37,547 nt of DNA from Alphaproteobacteria bacterium (lineage in GTDB: Bacteria; Pseudomonadota; Alphaproteobacteria; Acetobacterales; Acetobacteraceae): assembly GCA_026400815.1 (NCBI GenBank), contig JAPLOI010000064.1, forward strand, positions 1-37,547, in the 5' to 3' direction. Below the pieces are notes generated by a model, which was not told the DNA's origin, made no database searches, and saw nothing but the letters and a program-made list of their open reading frames with translations. Of this stretch, positions 34,545-37,547 are shown in pieces. Each line of letters starts with the position of its first letter. The first letter of the stretch is position 1. Both the position numbers and the translations under genes were made by a program.

Positions 34545-36572
34545 ATGTCCCACTCCGCCCTGCCGCCCGAGGTCCAGCCTGGCGCGCTTGATGACGATAC
34601 CGCCAGGAAGGTCGAGGAGCTGATCGAGCAGGAGGAGGGGGCGCAGAACCGGCTCCCCGGCCTGCTCGGCCATGCCGCGGTGGCGGTGGCGCTGGCAATG
34701 TCGCTGTTCCATCTCTGGGCGGCGTGGGACATCGTTCCGACCACCACGCTGCGCTACGTGCACGTGGCCTTCGCCATGGTGCTGGGCTTCGCGCTGTTCC
34801 CCGTGGCGCGGCGTTTCCGGCACCGGGTGATGGTGTGGGACTGGGCGCTGATCGCGGCCGGGATCTATGTTGTGTACTACTTGGTGGCGGGCGGGGACGA
34901 CCTGCAGGACCGCTACATCTTCCCGGAGCAGATGGATATCGTGGTCGGCTGGATGCTGATCGCGCTGGTGCTGGAGGTGTGCCGGCGGTCCACCGGGTGG
35001 ATCATGCCGGTGATCTCCATTCTGTTCCTGCTCTACGGGTTCTACGGCAACCACCTGCCGCCGCCCTGGCGCCACCAGGGCTACGACATGCTGCGGCTGA
35101 TCCCGCATCTCACCATCACGCTGGAGGGGATCTTCGGCACGGCGGTGGATGTCTCGGCCTCCTTGATCGTGCTGTTCACCATCTATGGCGCGATCCTGCA
35201 GGCCTCCGGCGCCGGCAAGTTTTTCGTGGATTTCTCCTTCGCGCTCACCGGCGGCAAGCCGCAGAGCGCTGGGCGCACGGTGGTGCTCTCCTCCTTCCTG
35301 CTCGGCGGCCCCTCGGGCTCCGGCGTGGCCACCACGGTTACGCTGGGCACGGTGGCCTGGCCGATGATGAAGAAGGTGGGCTACCGGCCGGATGACGCGG
35401 GTGGGCTGCTGGCGGCCGGCGGGCTGGGCGCAATCATCTCGCCGCCCGTGCTGGGGGCGGCGGCGTTCCTGATCGCCGAATATCTCAAGATCGGCTACCT
35501 GGATGTGCTGGTGATGGCGATCGTGCCCACCTGCCTCTACTACGCCTCGCTGCTGTTCATGGTGGAGCTGGACCAGCGCCGCATTGCCGCGCGCGCCGCG
35601 GCCGGGAACGGGCAGGCGGCGGAGGCGATGAAGGTCGATCCCGTCGGCAAGCTGCTGAAGCTGTACGGGTTCCACTTCACCACGCTAGTCGCGATCATCG
35701 TGTTCATGGTGATGGGCTATTCGGCGACGCTCTCGGTGCTCTACGCCACCGGGGTTGCCGTGGTGCTGAGCTACGTGCGGCGCGAAACGGCGCTGACCCC
35801 TCGGCGGCTGGTGGAGGCTTTGGCCTCCGGCGCAGTGCAATCGGTGGGCATCGCCGCCACCTGTGCCTGTGCCGGCATCATCGTGGGCGTGATCACGCTG
35901 ACGGGGCTGGGGCTGAAATTCTCCGATATCGCCATCCAGGGCGCCGGCGGCTCGCTGGTGGTGACCGCGATCTACACCGCGCTGATCGTGTGGGTGGTGG
36001 GGCTCGCGGTGCCCGTTACGGCCAGCTACATCATCTGCGCCGTGGTGGCCGCGCCCGCGCTGATCAAGCTCGGCGTGCCGGACTACGCGGCCCATATGTT
36101 CGTATTCTACTACGCGGTGCTCAGCGAGGTCTCGCCGCCGACCGCGCTTTCGCCGTTCGCGGCCAGTGCGATCACCGGGGCCGGGCCGTACCGCACCACG
36201 CTGATGGCGTGGAAATACACGCTGCCGGCTTTCGTGCTGCCCTTCGTGTTCGTGACCGACCCGCAGGGCGTGGGGCTGCTGCTGCAGATGAAGCCGGGCA
36301 TGACCTGGCTGGACGTGGCATGGCAGGTGGTGCTGGCAACCGCTGGTCTGGCGGCACTGGCGGCGGCTTGCCAAGGCTGGCTGGTGCGCGCGCTGGCAGG
36401 GTGGGAGCGGGCAGGGCTGGTGCTGGCCGGCCTGCTGCTGGTGTTCCCCGCGGTGATCGAAGGGGTGCTGGACGACGCATTGCCCTATCCGCATTTCGTG
36501 GGGATGGCTCTGTTGGCCGCTTTGGTGGCCTGGCAAATGAGGCAAGCGCCGGCACCAAGCAGGGCCGGGTGA
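34545..36572 (+). CDS. TRAP transporter permease, fused 4TM/12TM subunits
   Basis: The product is 675 aa from ATG 34545; a long open frame upstream is only shadow of the TAXI gene. After a soluble acidic start come four helices (DctQ-like small part), then the large DctM-like part with repeated helices. Typical TRAP-fused motifs are I-F-G-T-A-V-D-V-S-A-S-L-I-V-L-F-T-I-Y-G, S-S-F-L-L-G-G-P-S-G-S-G-V-A-T-T-V, A-A-G-G-L-G-A-I-I-S-P-P-V-L-G-A-A-A-F and S-E-V-S-P-P-T-A-L-S-P-F-A-A-S-A-I-T-G. These permeases use a sodium or proton gradient, with the TAXI protein as donor. A terminator follows at once. Confidence 0.95.
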   Translation: MSHSALPPEVQPGALDDDTARKVEELIEQEEGAQNRLPGLLGHAAVAVALAMSLFHLWAAWDIVPTTTLRYVHVAFAMVLGFALFPVARRFRHRVMVWDWALIAAGIYVVYYLVAGGDDLQDRYIFPEQMDIVVGWMLIALVLEVCRRSTGWIMPVISILFLLYGFYGNHLPPPWRHQGYDMLRLIPHLTITLEGIFGTAVDVSASLIVLFTIYGAILQASGAGKFFVDFSFALTGGKPQSAGRTVVLSSFLLGGPSGSGVATTVTLGTVAWPMMKKVGYRPDDAGGLLAAGGLGAIISPPVLGAAAFLIAEYLKIGYLDVLVMAIVPTCLYYASLLFMVELDQRRIAARAAAGNGQAAEAMKVDPVGKLLKLYGFHFTTLVAIIVFMVMGYSATLSVLYATGVAVVLSYVRRETALTPRRLVEALASGAVQSVGIAATCACAGIIVGVITLTGLGLKFSDIAIQGAGGSLVVTAIYTALIVWVVGLAVPVTASYIICAVVAAPALIKLGVPDYAAHMFVFYYAVLSEVSPPTALSPFAASAITGAGPYRTTLMAWKYTLPAFVLPFVFVTDPQGVGLLLQMKPGMTWLDVAWQVVLATAGLAALAAACQGWLVRALAGWERAGLVLAGLLLVFPAVIEGVLDDALPYPHFVGMALLAALVAWQMRQAPAPSRAG

Positions 36573-36573
36573 G

Positions 36574-36597
36574 AAAGGGGCCACAAGGCCCCTTTTT
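36574..36597 (+). terminator. Intrinsic terminator of the TAXI/TRAP operon
   Basis: AAAGGGGCC (36574-36582) pairs with GGCCCCTTT (36587-36595) over a 4-base loop, followed by a T run (36593-36597). It starts two bases after the permease stop. Confidence 0.9.
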
Positions 36598-36899
36598 CTA
36601 TTCCGGGCTGCGATGCCTGCAAGCACACGGGTCTTGGCGATCAAACCGGTTTGGATTCGTCGCTTCATATTGCTGAAGCAGTTCGCCGCCAGCCTGTCGC
36701 TTTCCAAGACCACCAACTCGCGGGCGCTGGACTGTCATCCTGATGTCCCGCCGGAGACGCGGGAGCGGGTCCCGATAGCGCCGAGCAGCGCCTCTACCTC
36801 ACGCAAAACCCATGGGCTGATATCGCAAAAGAGCGCTTCGCCATCGCAGCGTGCGATGATAGTCCTAAAATCTCAAAAACCCGGCAAGGGGAGCGTAGT
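36598..36899. other. Intergenic region before the PAS gene; no gene seen
   Basis: I see no supported gene in these 302 bases. The GC content falls compared with the flanks. A ribosome site GGGGAG (36888-36893) belongs to the PAS gene, and the AT-rich stretch at 36860-36880 (TAAAAT at 36866-36871) may hold its -10 region, without a clear -35. Confidence 0.4.
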
Positions 36900-37421
36900 T
36901 TGGGAACGTCGCCGAAAATAGTCTCGACTGTTCCAGTACTGTACTCCAAACCTACGGATGTGGCCGAGATACCGCAGGAACGACCAGTGCTTTCGTTCAA
37001 ACCGTTCACCGACTCGCTCGAGGTTTTTCTCGACAATCTCAGCATCGCGAGCCTGCTTCTCGACCATGATGGACGCATGCTTGGTTGGAACAGTGAGTTC
37101 CTTCGCCTTTTCCCCGAGCAGGCGGGACATATCCGCAAGGAAGAGCCTTACGCCGAGAACCTGCGTCGGTTCTACAGCGCCAGGCTGGATGCCACGGAGA
37201 TGCCGAGCATCGAGACCTATGTGGCAGCCGGTGTGGATCGGCACTTCCGGCAGGTCGAGCCATTCGAGTTCCTGCATCGGGGGCGTTGGCTTCGGGCATC
37301 GGTACTTCCGGTACCCGGGGTTGGATGTTTGCGTGCATGGACGGTCGTCCGCTCGCCACTGGATGGCGAGCGTCTTGCGATGCACATGGCCCACTCGGGC
37401 AAGCTTCTGACCTGCCCCTGA
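36900..37421 (+). CDS. PAS-domain protein, single domain
   Basis: The product is 173 aa, started at TTG with GGGGAG six bases upstream; no ATG fits as well. Residues ~40-155 look like a PAS fold: F-L-D-N-L-S-I-A-S-L-L-L-D-H-D-G-R-M-L-G-W-N-S-E-F-L-R-L-F-P at the start and P-F-E-F-L-H-R-G-R-W-L-R-A-S-V-L-P-V-P-G-V-G at the end, followed by R-A-W-T-V-V. This is the form seen as sensor part of histidine kinases and diguanylate cyclases. Here no output domain follows before the stop and no other frame continues one, so it is either a stand-alone sensor or a remnant. GC and codon use appear less extreme than the neighbours. Confidence 0.65.
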   Translation: MGTSPKIVSTVPVLYSKPTDVAEIPQERPVLSFKPFTDSLEVFLDNLSIASLLLDHDGRMLGWNSEFLRLFPEQAGHIRKEEPYAENLRRFYSARLDATEMPSIETYVAAGVDRHFRQVEPFEFLHRGRWLRASVLPVPGVGCLRAWTVVRSPLDGERLAMHMAHSGKLLTCP

Positions 37422-37547
37422 TCGCGGGTCCACGGGTTATGAGAGAGGTGGCCCGTGCCATGGCGCGCCCGGCTGGGCGTGCCGGAGCGGAGCGTAGGCA
37501 GGACCAGCCGGGCGCGGCAAGATTGTCTGCGGGGCAGGTGGGCGGTA

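Noticed and set aside
36613-36921. 102-aa plus-strand ORF before the PAS gene
   Set aside because: No ribosome site, no recognisable fold, composition of random coding, and it overlaps the better supported PAS start.

Overview
The window looks like chromosomal DNA of a GC-rich alphaproteobacterium, most likely Acetobacteraceae (Roseomonas-like). This is an inference from gene content: two CaiB/BaiF CoA-transferase genes, a TAXI/TRAP uptake system, a MucR/Ros regulator, GluQ-RS, strong GC bias at third codon positions, and family resemblance of the proteins. I see no tRNA, rRNA, CRISPR array, transposase or phage gene.

Layout. (1) 1-7845: a surface/secretion locus. A Thr/Ser-rich octapeptide-repeat protein (minus strand, running off the left edge, with a frameshift inside the repeats) is divergent from a TPR/GT41 O-GlcNAc-transferase-like gene. 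Facing that gene is a minus-strand operon: small hypothetical, HlyB-type ABC exporter, HlyD-type adaptor, SAM methyltransferase. (2) 7971-10254: an epoxide-hydrolase-like gene convergent with a CaiB/BaiF CoA-transferase. (3) 10500-21352: a tight minus-strand operon encoding a peptide-type ABC importer (binding protein, two permeases, two ATPases), a tandem CaiB/BaiF CoA-transferase and a single-chain biotin carboxylase/BCCP/carboxyltransferase. A GntR/FadR regulator is transcribed away from it, and a good promoter plus a 12-bp palindrome lie between them. The genes suggest uptake of an organic acid or peptide-like compound, CoA activation and carboxylation. (4) 22286-31562: a cyclase-family hydrolase, a membrane spermidine-synthase-like protein, an M28-like secreted protein, an HNH nuclease, an esterase, a PEP-CTERM beta-helix protein, GluQ-RS, a class IV aminotransferase and a D-2-hydroxyacid dehydrogenase. 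(5) 31957-37421: MucR regulator, YihY/BrkB membrane protein, TAXI binding protein with fused TRAP permease, and a PAS-domain protein.

Structure outside genes. Three of the five convergent gene junctions carry members of A/T-rich hairpin families that recur exactly (38-39 identical bases) inside this window. A fourth carries a different palindromic element plus a 14-bp stem terminator. Two further palindromic elements, built from CGCCAAG and CACGGAG words, share the same architecture. The hlyB-hlyD gap folds into a strong hairpin that covers the hlyD ribosome binding site.

The best candidate for an undescribed system is the left-hand locus: a Thr-rich octapeptide solenoid next to its probable exporter, a cytoplasmic O-glycosyltransferase and a methyltransferase. 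The carboxylase/CoA-transferase/transporter operon is second.
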